64,000 nucleotides of DNA. Source: Planctomycetota bacterium (lineage in GTDB: Bacteria > Planctomycetota > SZUA-567 > H5-PLA8). Below the pieces are notes generated by a model, which was not told the DNA's origin, searched no databases, and saw only the letters and a program-made list of their open reading frames with translations. The stretch lies in the NCBI GenBank assembly GCA_016200135.1, contig JACQFI010000055.1:16372-80371 (forward strand), read 5' to 3'. Positions 1-8,982 of this stretch are shown here, piece by piece. Position numbers and translations under genes: made by a program. How positions within the stretch are numbered: the stretch's first letter is position 1; every line of letters begins with the position of its first letter.

Positions 1-139
1 TCGGAGCGGTCGCGGACTGCAAGGGAACGGGACGGGGAACAAGATGAACAGGATCGGAGGCAGGATACCGTGAGGGGGATCGGTCTTCAGAGGAGAGCGG
101 GCCATGGCGTTCTTTCCCGGCCCCCCTGACGCCTGCCGC
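1..139. other. Left-edge intergenic stretch, no gene seen
   Basis: No open frame with coding character is visible here. The stretch lies downstream of the purU stop and contains a word-like purine-rich run (around 41-70, with repeated 'acaggatcgg / gcaggat' words). Degenerate intergenic word repeats of this sort also occur elsewhere in the window. I see no terminator hairpin with a U-tract. Confidence 0.4.
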
Positions 140-976
140 TCAGTCGAAGATCACCGTCCGGTTGCCGTGGACGAAGACGCGGTCGTCGAGGACCAGTTTG
201 AGCGCCTGCGAAAGGACGTTCTTCTCGACGTCGGCGCCGGCCTGGGCCATCTCCTTGGCGTCGTGGGTCTGGTTCACGGGAATCACGCTCTGCGCGATGA
301 TCGGGCCTTCGTCGAGGTCCGTCGTCACGTAATGCGCCGTCGCGCCGACGATCTTCACGCCGCGTTCGTACGCCTGGCGGTACGGGTTCGCGCCGATGAA
401 CGCAGGCAAAAACGAGTGATGGATGTTGATCATGCGGTGCTTGTAATGGTGGACGAAGTCCGCGCTGAGCACGCGCATGTACTTGGCGAGCACGACGTAC
501 TCCGGGGCATAGTGCGCGACCGCCGCGCCGATCTCGGCCTCGTGCTGCGCGCGTTCCTTGCCTTCGTGCGTGACGAAGTGATAGGGGATGCCGAACTTCT
601 CGACGAGCGGCTGCAGGCGGTCGTGATTGCCGACGACGGCCAGCACGTTGGCCTGCAGCGCGTCGAAGGCGTGGCGGATGAGCAGGTCGCCCAGGCAGTG
701 CGGCTCGCGGCTGACCATGATGACGATGTTCTTTTTGCGCTTCTCGACGAGCCGCAGGTTGTGCTCGGCGGGGAGGACGGCCTTCAGTTCCGTAAGGCCG
801 GGGAGCTGCGACTGCTCGCCCATGAACTCCGTGCGCATGAAGAAGCGCCCGGCCGCGTGATCGACGTGCTCGCCGTTGCTGATGATGTTCAGCCCGTGCC
901 GGTAGAGAATGCCTGTGATCTGGTGGACGATGCCCTTCTGGTCCGGGCAGTCGATGCAGAGAATGTGCGTCTTCAC
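140..976 (-). CDS. purU: Formyltetrahydrofolate deformylase PurU
   Basis: This enzyme hydrolyses 10-formyl-THF to THF plus formate, balancing the one-carbon pool and feeding formate to purine synthesis; it acts in the cytoplasm. The 278 residues match the roughly 280 of E. coli PurU. An N-terminal ACT domain (starting KTHILCIDCPDQKGIVHQIT, about residues 2-80) is followed by the formyltransferase fold with NIHHSFLPAFIGANPY and the catalytic-type DLDEGPI near residue 221. I start at a GTG at 976 because AGGAGG sits 6-7 bases upstream on the minus strand. The longer frame to 1087 would run into an intergenic inverted repeat. The gene is divergent from pyc. The family call is secure and only the start is inferred. 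Confidence 0.93.
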   Translation of the reverse strand: MKTHILCIDCPDQKGIVHQITGILYRHGLNIISNGEHVDHAAGRFFMRTEFMGEQSQLPGLTELKAVLPAEHNLRLVEKRKKNIVIMVSREPHCLGDLLIRHAFDALQANVLAVVGNHDRLQPLVEKFGIPYHFVTHEGKERAQHEAEIGAAVAHYAPEYVVLAKYMRVLSADFVHHYKHRMINIHHSFLPAFIGANPYRQAYERGVKIVGATAHYVTTDLDEGPIIAQSVIPVNQTHDAKEMAQAGADVEKNVLSQALKLVLDDRVFVHGNRTVIFD

Positions 977-1245
977 GTCCGCCTCCTGTTCAAACCCGCA
1001 GACGATAAAGCAAAGCGGTGCGCGGGCAAGGCGGGTTCGGGGCGCGGCCATTTCACCGCAGAGGCGCGGAGACGCAGAGAACTGCAATCCTTATGGATTG
1101 GAAAGTAATGCCGTGCTTTTCTCCGCGTCTCTGCGGTGAATAAGGCTTCGCTCCCTTTTCTTGCCAGCGCCGCCGCCGCGTCGTATAAAGGCGCGCCTTT
1201 CCTGACAGGGTTTGCAGGGCTACGAGAACGCGGCGCGGAACCATC
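977..1245. other. Divergent purU/pyc intergenic region
   Basis: This 269-bp gap separates the divergent purU and pyc genes and must hold both promoters. It also carries the inverted-repeat element annotated at 1052-1140. No clear sigma-70 boxes could be picked with confidence. Confidence 0.5.
1052..1140. repeat. Intergenic inverted repeat with 21-bp arms
   Basis: The arms are 1052-1072 and 1120-1140, with one or two mismatches. The left arm starts TTCACCGCAGAG and the right arm ends CTCTGCGGTGAA. A second small hairpin lies inside (CAATCC 1085-1090, loop TTAT, GGATTG 1095-1100). The 'ctctgcgtctccgcg...gcggtgaa' word family is, from general knowledge, a dispersed intergenic repeat in many environmental bacterial genomes. 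A degenerate partial copy lies at 24783-24806. The element contains no gene. Confidence 0.8.
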
Positions 1246-4200
1246 ATGTCCAAAGAACGATCCAAAGCTCATCCTCCGGCGCTGCTGGCCCATCCCGTTG
1301 CGGCGCTGCACGACCAGCCGAGTCCCGAAGAGGCCAAGCGCCGCGGCATCCGGCCGATTCATAAGCTGCTCGTCGCCAACCGCAGCGAAATCGCGATCCG
1401 CGTCTTCCGCGCCTGTACCGAGATGGGCATTGGGACGGTCGGCATCTACAGCAATGAGGACAAGCTCGCGTTGCACCGCTACAAGTGCGACGAGGCATAC
1501 CTCGTGGGCGAAGGCAAAGGCCCCGTCGCGGCGTACCTCGGCATGGACGAGATCGTTCATCTGGCGCTCGAGAAGGGCGTGGACGCGATCCATCCGGGCT
1601 ACGGCTTCCTCTCCGAGAACTCCGAGTTCGCCGAGAAGGTGATCATGGCGGGCCTGATCTGGGTCGGTCCCGGCCCGGACCAGATGCGCAAGGTCTCCGA
1701 CAAAGTCAGTGCGCGGAGACTCGCTCAAAAACTTGGCATTCCGGTGATCCCAGGCTCCGACGGTCCCGTCGCCGATATTCACGCGGCGACGCAGTTCGCG
1801 CATACCTGCGGCTACCCGCTAATGGTGAAGGCGAGCCACGGCGGCGGCGGGCGCGGCATCCGCGTCGTGCGCAACGACGCCGAGATGAAAGAACTCTTCC
1901 CGCTTGCGCAGCGCGAGGCGCAGACGGCCTTCGGCAACAAAGAGTGCTACATCGAGAAGATGGTCGTCCATCCCAAACATTTGGAAGTCCAGATCCTGGG
2001 CGACCGGCACGGCAACATCGTCCACCTCTTCGAGCGCGACTGCTCGATCCAGCGCCGCCACCAAAAGGTGATCGAGATCGCGCCCAGCCTCTCGCTCAAC
2101 GAGAAGCGCCGCGCGGAACTCTGCGAGATGGCCGTGCGCTTCTCCAAGGCCGCGGGCTACCAGAACGCGGGCACCGTCGAGTTCCTCATGGGCGAGGACG
2201 ACGCGCTCTACCTGATCGAGATGAACAGCCGCATCCAGGTCGAGCACACCGTCACGGAGATGATCACCGGCGTCGACCTGGTCCAGGCGCAGATCCGCAT
2301 CGCCGAAGGCTACAAGCTCACCGATTCGCAAGTGCGCGTGCCCGCGCAGGATAAACTCGAGCACCGCGGCTACGCGATCCAGTGCCGCATCACCACCGAG
2401 AACCCCGCGAAGAACTTCGCGCCCGACTACGGCCGCATCAGCACGTACCGCTCGGCTGCGGGCTTCGGCCTGCGCCTCGACGGCGGCACGGCCTTCGGCG
2501 GCGCGGTGATCACGCCGTACTACGATTCGCTGCTGGTGAAGGTGACCGCGACCGGCACGGACTTCATCGAGGCTGCCGCGCGGCTCTTTCGCGGCTTAAG
2601 CGAGTTCCGCGTGCGCGGCATCTCCACCAACATTCCCTTCCTGATGAACGTGCTGCGGCACCCGACGTTTCTCGAAGGCAAGTGCGACACGGGCTTCATC
2701 GAGGCCAACCCGGCGCTCTTTACCTGGAAGGAACCGCGCGACCGCGCCAACAAGCTGCTCAACTTTCTGGCCGAGATCTCGGTCAACGGGAACGCCATCG
2801 TCGGCGAGGGCCTCAAGAGCCCCGCGCATGTCGTGCCCGCGGCGCCGCCGGTCTTTGCCGAGCCCGCCCAACCGCCGCGCAAGACCGCGCCGGGCCACAA
2901 GGATATCCCCGCGGGAACGAAGCAGATTCTCTTCGAGCGCGGGCCGAAGGGCCTGGCGGAATGGATGAAGGCGCAGAAGCGCCTGTTGATCACCGACACC
3001 ACCTTCCGCGACGCGCACCAGTCGCTGCTGGCGACCCGCATGCGCAGCTACGACATGCTTGCCGTGGCCGACTACTACGCGCGCGCATGCAGCGGGCTCT
3101 TCAGCATGGAGATGTGGGGCGGCGCGACGTTCGACACCGCGATGCGCTTCCTTAAAGAGGACTCCTGGGAGCGCCTCGTCCAGCTCCGCGCGAAGATTCC
3201 GAACATCCTCTTTCAGATGCTCGTGCGCGGCAGCTCCGCCGTCGGCTATACGAATTACCCGGACAACGTGGTCCGCGAGTTCATCCTCGAATCCGCGCGT
3301 GCGGGCATGGATATCTTCCGCATCTTCGACGCGCTGAACTGGATTCCGGGCATGGAAGTTGCCATCGACGCGGCGCTCGAGAGCGGGCGCGTCTGCGAGG
3401 CCGCCATCTGCTACACAGCGGATATCCACGACTCCGCGCGCGCGAAGTACGGCATCAAGTATTACGTGAAGCTCGCGAAGGAGCTGGAGAAACGCGGCGC
3501 GCATATCCTGGGCATCAAAGACATGGCGGGCCTCTGCAAGCCTTACGCCGCGACCACGCTGGTGAAGGCCCTAAGCAACGAGATCGGCATCCCGATCCAC
3601 TTCCACACGCACGATACCTGCGGCGCGCAGTCCGCGACGCTGCTCAAGGCCGCCGAGGCCGGCGTGGACGCCGTCGATTGCGCCGTCGCCAGCATGAGCG
3701 GGCTCACTAGCCAGCCGAACCTGAACTCGCTGATCGCCATTCTGCGCGACAGCGACCGCGACACCGGGCTGGACCTGAAAGCCTTCAACAAGATCGGCGA
3801 TTACTTCGAGATCGTGCGCAAGTTCTACTATCCGTTCGAGAGCGACATGCGCGCGGGCACCGCGGAAGTATGGGAGCACGAGATGCCCGGCGGCCAGTAC
3901 ACGAACCTGCAGCAGCAGGCGCAGGCGCTGGGCTTGGAAGGGAAGTGGGAGCAGATCAAGGAGCAGTACCGCGCGGTCAACTTCCTCTTCGGCGACATCG
4001 TGAAGGTGACGCCCAGCAGCAAGATCATCGGCGACATGGCGCTGTTTCTGGTCTCGAACAATCTCACCGCTGCCGACGTGCCGGCCAAGGGCAAGCACCT
4101 CAGCTTCCCCGAGTCCGTCGTCCAGTTTTTCCAGGGCTACATTGGGTTCCCGCCCGGCGGCTTCGACAAGAACCTGCAGAAGATCATCCTCAAAAACCGC

Positions 4201-4824
4201 AAGCCCCTCAAGAAGCGCGCCGGCGCGCTGCTCAAGCCGGTTCCGCTGGGGCATCTGCTGGAAAGCCTCGTGAAGCGCTTCGGGCCCGAGAGCGGCTTCC
4301 GCGACGCGCTGGCCGCGGCGCTCTACGAAAAGGTCTTCGAGGAGTTCGCCACGCACCGCAACAAGTACGGCGACGTCTCGCCGGTGCCGACCAAGAACTT
4401 TCTCTTCGGCATGGAACTGGAAGAGGAGATCTACGTCGAGATCGAGCCCGGCAAGACCCTGATCATCAAGCTGCTCTCGATCTCGCCGCCTTCGAAGGAA
4501 GGCACGCGCAAGGTCTACTTCGAGCTCAACGGCTCGCCGCGCGAGGCCATCGTGCGCGACCGCAAGGTCAAGGGCACGGTGAAGGAACGGCGCAAGGCCG
4601 AGGACGGCAACCTGCACCACCTCGGCGCGAACATGCCCGGCATCGTCTCCGAAGTGAAGGTCAGCAAGGGCAGCGAGGTCAAGAAGGGTGATGTGCTCCT
4701 GATCCTCGAGGCCATGAAGATGCAGGTGAACGTGACCGCGTCCGAGAACCGCGTCGTGGCTGAAGTGCCCGCGCAGAAGGGCGACAAGGTCGACGTCGGC
4801 GATCTGCTCGTCGTCTTCCAGTAA
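1246..4824 (+). CDS. pyc: Pyruvate carboxylase
   Basis: This biotin enzyme carboxylates pyruvate to oxaloacetate with ATP and bicarbonate, an anaplerotic step in the cytoplasm. At 1192 residues it matches single-chain PYC (about 1150). The order is: biotin carboxylase (about 40-490, with HGGGGRGIR and MNSRIQVEHTVTE); a Pro/Ala-rich linker (about 530-565); the carboxyltransferase TIM barrel, which starts at ITDTTFRDAHQS (582-593) and carries HFHTHD at 785-790; the conserved PYC domain; and a biotinyl domain with EAMKMQ, biotin on K1158. Starting at ATG 1246 leaves about 40 residues before the biotin carboxylase fold, which is longer than usual. The gene is monocistronic, with a terminator at 4899-4924. 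Confidence 0.97.
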   Translation: MSKERSKAHPPALLAHPVAALHDQPSPEEAKRRGIRPIHKLLVANRSEIAIRVFRACTEMGIGTVGIYSNEDKLALHRYKCDEAYLVGEGKGPVAAYLGMDEIVHLALEKGVDAIHPGYGFLSENSEFAEKVIMAGLIWVGPGPDQMRKVSDKVSARRLAQKLGIPVIPGSDGPVADIHAATQFAHTCGYPLMVKASHGGGGRGIRVVRNDAEMKELFPLAQREAQTAFGNKECYIEKMVVHPKHLEVQILGDRHGNIVHLFERDCSIQRRHQKVIEIAPSLSLNEKRRAELCEMAVRFSKAAGYQNAGTVEFLMGEDDALYLIEMNSRIQVEHTVTEMITGVDLVQAQIRIAEGYKLTDSQVRVPAQDKLEHRGYAIQCRITTENPAKNFAPDYGRISTYRSAAGFGLRLDGGTAFGGAVITPYYDSLLVKVTATGTDFIEAAARLFRGLSEFRVRGISTNIPFLMNVLRHPTFLEGKCDTGFIEANPALFTWKEPRDRANKLLNFLAEISVNGNAIVGEGLKSPAHVVPAAPPVFAEPAQPPRKTAPGHKDIPAGTKQILFERGPKGLAEWMKAQKRLLITDTTFRDAHQSLLATRMRSYDMLAVADYYARACSGLFSMEMWGGATFDTAMRFLKEDSWERLVQLRAKIPNILFQMLVRGSSAVGYTNYPDNVVREFILESARAGMDIFRIFDALNWIPGMEVAIDAALESGRVCEAAICYTADIHDSARAKYGIKYYVKLAKELEKRGAHILGIKDMAGLCKPYAATTLVKALSNEIGIPIHFHTHDTCGAQSATLLKAAEAGVDAVDCAVASMSGLTSQPNLNSLIAILRDSDRDTGLDLKAFNKIGDYFEIVRKFYYPFESDMRAGTAEVWEHEMPGGQYTNLQQQAQALGLEGKWEQIKEQYRAVNFLFGDIVKVTPSSKIIGDMALFLVSNNLTAADVPAKGKHLSFPESVVQFFQGYIGFPPGGFDKNLQKIILKNRKPLKKRAGALLKPVPLGHLLESLVKRFGPESGFRDALAAALYEKVFEEFATHRNKYGDVSPVPTKNFLFGMELEEEIYVEIEPGKTLIIKLLSISPPSKEGTRKVYFELNGSPREAIVRDRKVKGTVKERRKAEDGNLHHLGANMPGIVSEVKVSKGSEVKKGDVLLILEAMKMQVNVTASENRVVAEVPAQKGDKVDVGDLLVVFQ

Positions 4825-4898
4825 TACCCATATAAGAGGTACTCGCGCGCAGCGTTCCTGCATGCGCAACTTCCTGCAATACATGGAGTTCCCACTTT

Positions 4899-4924
4899 CG
4901 CGCCTGCTTGCGGCGCGCCTTTTT
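4899..4924 (+). terminator. Intrinsic terminator after pyc
   Basis: The stem is CGCGCC (4899-4904) / GGCGCG (4912-4917) with a 7-base loop. Two C residues and a T run (4920-4924) follow. It lies about 75 bases past the pyc stop and just before the nuo promoter, so it separates the two transcription units. Confidence 0.65.
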
Positions 4925-4933
4925 CATACCCAT

Positions 4934-4961
4934 TTGACAGCTTGAAGGCGCGGAGTACGAT
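4934..4961 (+). promoter_or_regulatory. Predicted sigma-70-type promoter of the nuo operon
   Basis: A perfect TTGACA (-35) lies at 4934-4939. It is followed by 16 bp and TACGAT (-10) at 4956-4961, which matches TATAAT at the key first, second, fifth and sixth positions. It lies about 57 bases before the nuoA ATG and just after the pyc terminator. No operator-like palindrome is evident. Confidence 0.6.
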
Positions 4962-5018
4962 CCGCCTTAGCTCATTAGGTAACCATAAGGTTTAGGCTCA
5001 AGAACCGGGACAAACTCC

Positions 5019-5393
5019 ATGAGCGGCTCGCCGGAAATCGTCTCCATCCTGATCTTCTCGGGATTGGTCGTCGTCATGGGCCTGGTGATCCTGGGCCTAG
5101 TCCGCGTCGCGACCAAGTTCCTCGGCACGGGCAAAGCCAAGAAGGGCAAACTCGACACCTACGAATGCGGCGTGCCGCTGCTCGGGAGCGCGCGCGAACG
5201 CTTCGAGGTCAAGTTCTACCTCGTGGCGATCCTCTTCGTGCTCTTCGACATCGAGACCGTCTTCCTGTTGCCCTACGCCGTGGCGTACCAGAGACTGGGC
5301 ATGACGGGCCTCGGCGAAGTGCTGGCGTTCGTCGCCGTGCTCGGCCTGGGCCTGCTCTACCTGATCAAGCGCGGCGCGCTGGAGTGGGAGTAA
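5019..5393 (+). CDS. nuoA: NADH-quinone oxidoreductase subunit A
   Basis: This is a small membrane subunit of Complex I at the junction with the peripheral arm, near the quinone tunnel. Its 124 residues hold three hydrophobic helices. The family signature is clear: TYECGVP in the loop, then [27 protein letters not shown] with the conserved acidic pair. It is the first gene of the nuo operon, 57 bases after the predicted promoter, and nuoB follows after 52 bases. Confidence 0.95.
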   Translation: MSGSPEIVSILIFSGLVVVMGLVILGLVRVATKFLGTGKAKKGKLDTYECGVPLLGSARERFEVKFYLVAILFVLFDIETVFLLPYAVAYQRLGMTGLGEVLAFVAVLGLGLLYLIKRGALEWE

Positions 5394-5445
5394 CCAGGCG
5401 GCCGGAGTTGGGGGAGGGCGGCCCGCCGGAAAGGCAACGACCATC

Positions 5446-6084
5446 ATGAGCGAGACACCGCAAACACCCGCGCTGCCCGGACAGGCCGACAAGTCCGGCT
5501 CGGGTGGATACATCACCACCAAGATCGAAGAACTGGTCAACTGGGGCCGCCGCAACGCGCTCTGGCCGATGCCCTTCGGCACCGCTTGCTGCGCGATCGA
5601 GATGATGGCGACGCTCTCCAGCCGCTACGACCTCGCGCGCTTCGGCGCCGAAGTGATCCGCTTCTCGCCGCGCCAGAGCGACCTGATGATCGTGAGCGGG
5701 CGCATCTCCATCAAGATGATGCCGGTGCTCATCGAGATCTACAACCAGATGCCCGAGCCCAAGTGGTGCATCAGCATGGGCGCGTGCGCGTCCTCGGGCG
5801 GCGTCTTCGACACCTACACGCTGATCCAGGGCGTGGACCAGTTCATCCCGGTGGATGTCTACATCCCCGGCTGCCCGCCGCGTCCCGAGAGCCTTATCGA
5901 CGCGGTGATGCTCATCCGCGAACGCATCAAGCGCGGCGAACGCCAGACCAAGCTCTACGACCGCACCAAGCACCCGCTCGACTTCCAGCCGGTGAACCTG
6001 GTCTCGGACGCCGTCGCGGGCGCGCCGCAGCTCACCGGCACGCGGCTGAGTCTGCCGGGCAAGGACGCTGCGCAAAACGGATGA
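5446..6084 (+). CDS. nuoB: NADH-quinone oxidoreductase subunit B
   Basis: This peripheral-arm subunit carries the terminal 4Fe-4S cluster N2, which hands electrons to quinone. All four ligands are visible: the tandem pair C48-C49 (TACCAIEMM), C114 (MGACASSGG) and C143 (IPGCPPRPE). At 212 residues it is somewhat long, because a poorly conserved 35-40 residue tail follows the core. The stop codon is directly followed by the inverted repeat at 6089-6159, which separates nuoB from nuoC. Confidence 0.96.
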   Translation: MSETPQTPALPGQADKSGSGGYITTKIEELVNWGRRNALWPMPFGTACCAIEMMATLSSRYDLARFGAEVIRFSPRQSDLMIVSGRISIKMMPVLIEIYNQMPEPKWCISMGACASSGGVFDTYTLIQGVDQFIPVDVYIPGCPPRPESLIDAVMLIRERIKRGERQTKLYDRTKHPLDFQPVNLVSDAVAGAPQLTGTRLSLPGKDAAQNG

Positions 6085-6088
6085 CGCG

Positions 6089-6159
6089 TAAAACGTAATG
6101 CGTAAAACGTAAGAGCGGCATTCGGCAGCAGGTCATTACGTTTTACGCGTTACGTTTTA
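6089..6159. repeat. Inverted-repeat insert between nuoB and nuoC
   Basis: Two 24-bp arms (6089-6112 and 6136-6159) are complementary with a single mismatch around a 23-bp loop. Each arm is itself a tandem of the word CGTAAAACGTAA. The element begins 5 bases after the nuoB stop and ends 23 bases before nuoC. In the mRNA it would form a strong hairpin, but no U-tract follows, so a terminator is unlikely. Confidence 0.85.
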
Positions 6160-6182
6160 GAACCGAATCGAGAGGACGAGGC

Positions 6183-6710
6183 ATGGCCCTGGACTTCAAG
6201 GAACTGGAAAAGAAGCTGCGCGAGACCTTCGGCGCGAGCGTGCTCGACTGGACCGAGTTCCGCGGCCAGCCGTGCCTGCACGTCAAGCGCGAGAGCATCG
6301 TTAAGGTGCTCACGTTCCTGCGCGACGACGCGAAGTTCGAGATGTTCACGGACCTCACCTGCGTGGACACCCTGCGTCTGCCCGACGAGATGCAGCCGAA
6401 GTACGCCGAGCGTTTCACGGTGGTGTACCACATCACGAGTCTCGAGCACGGCGCGCGCTTGCGCATCAAGACGTACGTGCCCGAAGATCCCGCGGAAGTG
6501 GATACGGTCTCCAGCGTGTACCTGGGCGCGAACTGGGCCGAACGCGAGGCCTTCGACATGTTCGGGGTGAACTTTAAGGGCCACCGCGACCTGCGCCGCA
6601 TCCTGATGCCCGAGAATTACGAGGGCCATCCGCTGCGCAAGGATTACCCGCTCAAGGGCCGCGGCGAGCGCGACAACTTCCCGAAGTACACCGAGATTCC
6701 GGAAGCGTGA
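6183..6710 (+). CDS. nuoC: NADH-quinone oxidoreductase subunit C
   Basis: This is the 30-kDa-type peripheral subunit that packs against NuoD and NuoB and carries no cofactor. It has 175 residues. The family signature lies near the C-terminus: EREAFDMFGVNFKGHRDLRRILM followed by the GHPLRKDYPLKGRGER stretch. It is a separate gene, not fused to nuoD as in E. coli. The ATG at 6183 follows a GAGGACGAG ribosome-binding stretch, right after the inverted-repeat insert. Confidence 0.95.
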   Translation: MALDFKELEKKLRETFGASVLDWTEFRGQPCLHVKRESIVKVLTFLRDDAKFEMFTDLTCVDTLRLPDEMQPKYAERFTVVYHITSLEHGARLRIKTYVPEDPAEVDTVSSVYLGANWAEREAFDMFGVNFKGHRDLRRILMPENYEGHPLRKDYPLKGRGERDNFPKYTEIPEA

Positions 6711-6787
6711 ACCGGAGCGATTTGCGGGTTAACTGGTATGTGGGTTGTACGGCTGGCGCAAAACTGGAACTGTAAGGAACCGATGTA
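6711..6787. other. nuoC-nuoD spacer with weak inverted repeat
   Basis: This 77-base gap holds a short inverted repeat, TTTGCG (6721-6726) / CGCAAA. It also has repeated 'gggtt' and 'ctgg' words and an AGGAA ribosome-binding stretch before the nuoD ATG. It may be a decayed example of the inserts seen at other nuo junctions, but the match is too short to be sure. Confidence 0.35.
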
Positions 6788-8014
6788 ATGAGCAACCCGG
6801 TCGAGACCGTCGAAAAGATCGCGCCCCATGCCACCAGCGCGGTCTACAAGACCATGGCCATGAACCTCGGGCCGCAGCACCCCGCCACGCACGGGACGCT
6901 GCGCTTCAAGCTCGAAATCGCCGGCGAAGTGGTCGTGAAGTGCGACCCCGAGATCGGGTTCCTGCACACCGGCTTCGAGAAGCTCGGCGAGTACCGCAAC
7001 TACAACCAGTTCGTCGTGATCTCCGACCGCGCGAATTACCTCTCGCCGCTGAACAACAACATCGGCTTCGCCGTCGCCTGCGAGGAACTCTTCGACGTCA
7101 AGGTCCCGCCGCGCGGCCAGTACGTGCGCGTGATCATGGCCGAGCTCTCCCGCATCGCCGACCACATCATCTCCGTCGGCCTGCAGGGCATGGACCTGGG
7201 CGCGTTCACGACCATGCTCTGGTCGTTCATCGAGCGCGAGAAGCTCTACGACATCTTCGAGGCCGTCACCGGCGCGCGGCTGACCACAAGCTGGACGCGC
7301 ATTGGCGGCATCTTTAAAGACGTGCCCAAGGACTTCCCCGAGATCGTCCGCGGCTTCATAGAGAAGTTCCCGGACATGCTGGGCGAGATCGAGTACATGC
7401 TCAGCCGCAACCGCATCTTCATGGACCGCACGATCGGCGTGGGCAAGCTCACGCGCGAACAGGCCATCGCCTACGGCGTCAGCGGTCCCGTGCTGCGCGC
7501 GACCGGCGTGGCCTACGACGTACGCCGCGCGCGCCCGTACCTCTGCTACAACGATTTTGATTTCAAGATCCCCGTGCGCTTCGAAGGCGATGTCTACGCG
7601 CGCTACCTCGTGCGCCTCGCCGAGATGAAGGAGTCGGTGAAGATCATTAAGCAGGCCCTGGACAAGCTCCCCGGCGGCCCGGTCAGCGCGCTCGACCACA
7701 AGGTCACGCTGCCGACCAAGGACATGGTCTACCACGACATGGAAAGCCTGATCCACCACTTTAAGATCATGATGCCCGGCCACGGCGTGATTCCGCCCAA
7801 GGGCGAGGTCTACAGTTGCACCGAGACCCCTAACGGCGAACTCGGCTTCTACCTCGTCTCCGACGGCACGGGCCTGCCGTACCGCGTGCGCATCCGGCCG
7901 CCGAGCTTCTACCAGTTGCAGACCTTCCCGATCCAGTCGGAAGGCAAGATGTTCTCCGACGCGGTGGCGGTGCTTTCGAGCTTGAACGTGATCGCGGGCG
8001 AACTGGACCGCTGA
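6788..8014 (+). CDS. nuoD: NADH-quinone oxidoreductase subunit D
   Basis: This 49-kDa-type subunit forms the quinone-binding cavity with NuoB and is homologous to NiFe-hydrogenase large subunits. At 408 residues it has the normal length for a stand-alone NuoD. It shows NLGPQHPATHGTLR near the start, DPEIGFLHTGFEKLGEYRNYNQ, and the C-terminal YRVRIRPPSFYQLQTFP stretch. The usual hydrogenase metal ligands are absent, as expected for Complex I. The start at ATG 6788 puts the first conserved block at about residue 20. Confidence 0.97.
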   Translation: MSNPVETVEKIAPHATSAVYKTMAMNLGPQHPATHGTLRFKLEIAGEVVVKCDPEIGFLHTGFEKLGEYRNYNQFVVISDRANYLSPLNNNIGFAVACEELFDVKVPPRGQYVRVIMAELSRIADHIISVGLQGMDLGAFTTMLWSFIEREKLYDIFEAVTGARLTTSWTRIGGIFKDVPKDFPEIVRGFIEKFPDMLGEIEYMLSRNRIFMDRTIGVGKLTREQAIAYGVSGPVLRATGVAYDVRRARPYLCYNDFDFKIPVRFEGDVYARYLVRLAEMKESVKIIKQALDKLPGGPVSALDHKVTLPTKDMVYHDMESLIHHFKIMMPGHGVIPPKGEVYSCTETPNGELGFYLVSDGTGLPYRVRIRPPSFYQLQTFPIQSEGKMFSDAVAVLSSLNVIAGELDR

Positions 8015-8036
8015 ACGCGGGGCGGGGGAAGGGCGC

Positions 8037-8384
8037 GTGGCGGACAAGGACGGCGGACCCGCGCGCGAAGAGAAAGAGAAGCCGGCAAAGAGCCCGGAGA
8101 AGATGCCGGAGCGTACCAAAGCCGTAAAAGCGCAGCCGCAGATGTCGTTCGTGGTGCGGGTGCTGCTGGACTGGTCGGCCGAGACGCACGGCAAGCTGCT
8201 GCTGATGGGCCTGAGTCTCTTCTTCATTGGCGGCGTGCTGACGTTCAGTTCGTGGCTGGTGCGCGAAAAGGACAACGAGTTTCACGTCTGGATCTCGTTC
8301 TTCTTTGTGGGCGCGGCCTGCCTGGTGTTCGGCATTCTGGCGTGGATTTGGAAGGCGCTGCGGCGGGACCGGAAGCTCAAGTAG
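8037..8384 (+). CDS. Small two-helix membrane protein within nuo operon
   Basis: I do not recognise this 115-residue protein. The first 40 residues are highly charged (Lys, Glu, Pro). Two hydrophobic segments follow (about 57-75 and 83-105) with a short polar turn, and a basic tail ends RRDRKLK. It starts with GTG 22 bases after nuoD and sits 27 bases before nuoE, so it is co-transcribed with Complex I. It is not NuoJ, NuoK or another known Nuo subunit by length or motif. A role in assembling or tethering the complex is only suggested by position. An internal ATG near 8143 (MSFVVRVLL) is a possible shorter start. Confidence 0.6.
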   Translation: MADKDGGPAREEKEKPAKSPEKMPERTKAVKAQPQMSFVVRVLLDWSAETHGKLLLMGLSLFFIGGVLTFSSWLVREKDNEFHVWISFFFVGAACLVFGILAWIWKALRRDRKLK

Positions 8385-8411
8385 ACCCATGTAGAAAGGT
8401 GAAGGGCGTAC

Positions 8412-8981
8412 ATGGCATTCGCATTCAACGAGAAGGCGCGCAAGCAGTTCGATTGGCTCCTGAAGCGCTACCCGACCAAGCAGGCCGTGCTGCTCTCCGC
8501 GCTGCGCCTGGTCGAAGTCCAGCAGGGCTTCGTGGACACCGAGTCCATGGATTACGTTGCCAAGGAACTCGACCTGCCGCCCTCGTTCGTCTACGGCGTC
8601 TTCACGTTCTACTCGCACTACCGGCGGCCCGAGGACGGCAAGTACGTCGTCATGGTCTGCCAGACCCTGCCCTGCGCCCTGCGCGGCGCGCACAACATGG
8701 TTCAGTGCTTCAAGGAAGAACTCAAACTCGGTATCGGCGAAACGGACAAAGACAAGCTCTTCACGCTCAAGAAGGTGGAGTGCCTCGGTTCCTGCACCAC
8801 CGCGCCGGTCGCCCAGATCAACGACGATTACTTCGAGAACCTGACGCCGCAGAAGGTGAAGGAGATCGTGGCTGCGCTGCGCGAAGGCAAGACGCCGCCG
8901 CATCTCTCGAACGGCCCGACGCTGGAAGGCGGCTGCAAGCAGTGGTCGCCGCTCGTCGAAGCGTATCCGGCGGGGAAGTAG
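8412..8981 (+). CDS. nuoE: NADH-quinone oxidoreductase subunit E
   Basis: This thioredoxin-fold subunit of the NADH-dehydrogenase module carries the 2Fe-2S cluster N1a. All four ligands are visible: C83 and C88 (VCQTLPCALRG) and C124 and C128 (ECLGSCTTAP). It has 189 residues, including a 30-residue C-terminal extension rich in Pro and Gly. The next gene, a VOC-fold protein, starts one base after the nuoE stop, which suggests translational coupling. Confidence 0.95.
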   Translation: MAFAFNEKARKQFDWLLKRYPTKQAVLLSALRLVEVQQGFVDTESMDYVAKELDLPPSFVYGVFTFYSHYRRPEDGKYVVMVCQTLPCALRGAHNMVQCFKEELKLGIGETDKDKLFTLKKVECLGSCTTAPVAQINDDYFENLTPQKVKEIVAALREGKTPPHLSNGPTLEGGCKQWSPLVEAYPAGK

Positions 8982-8982
8982 G

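Noticed and set aside
3571..4884. Long antisense open frame (437 residues) over the pyc 3' end
   Set aside because: It is a shadow of pyc: GC-rich codon bias keeps antisense frames open, and the translation is His/Arg/Leu-rich with no family motif. Many similar long antisense frames across the window were rejected for the same reason.
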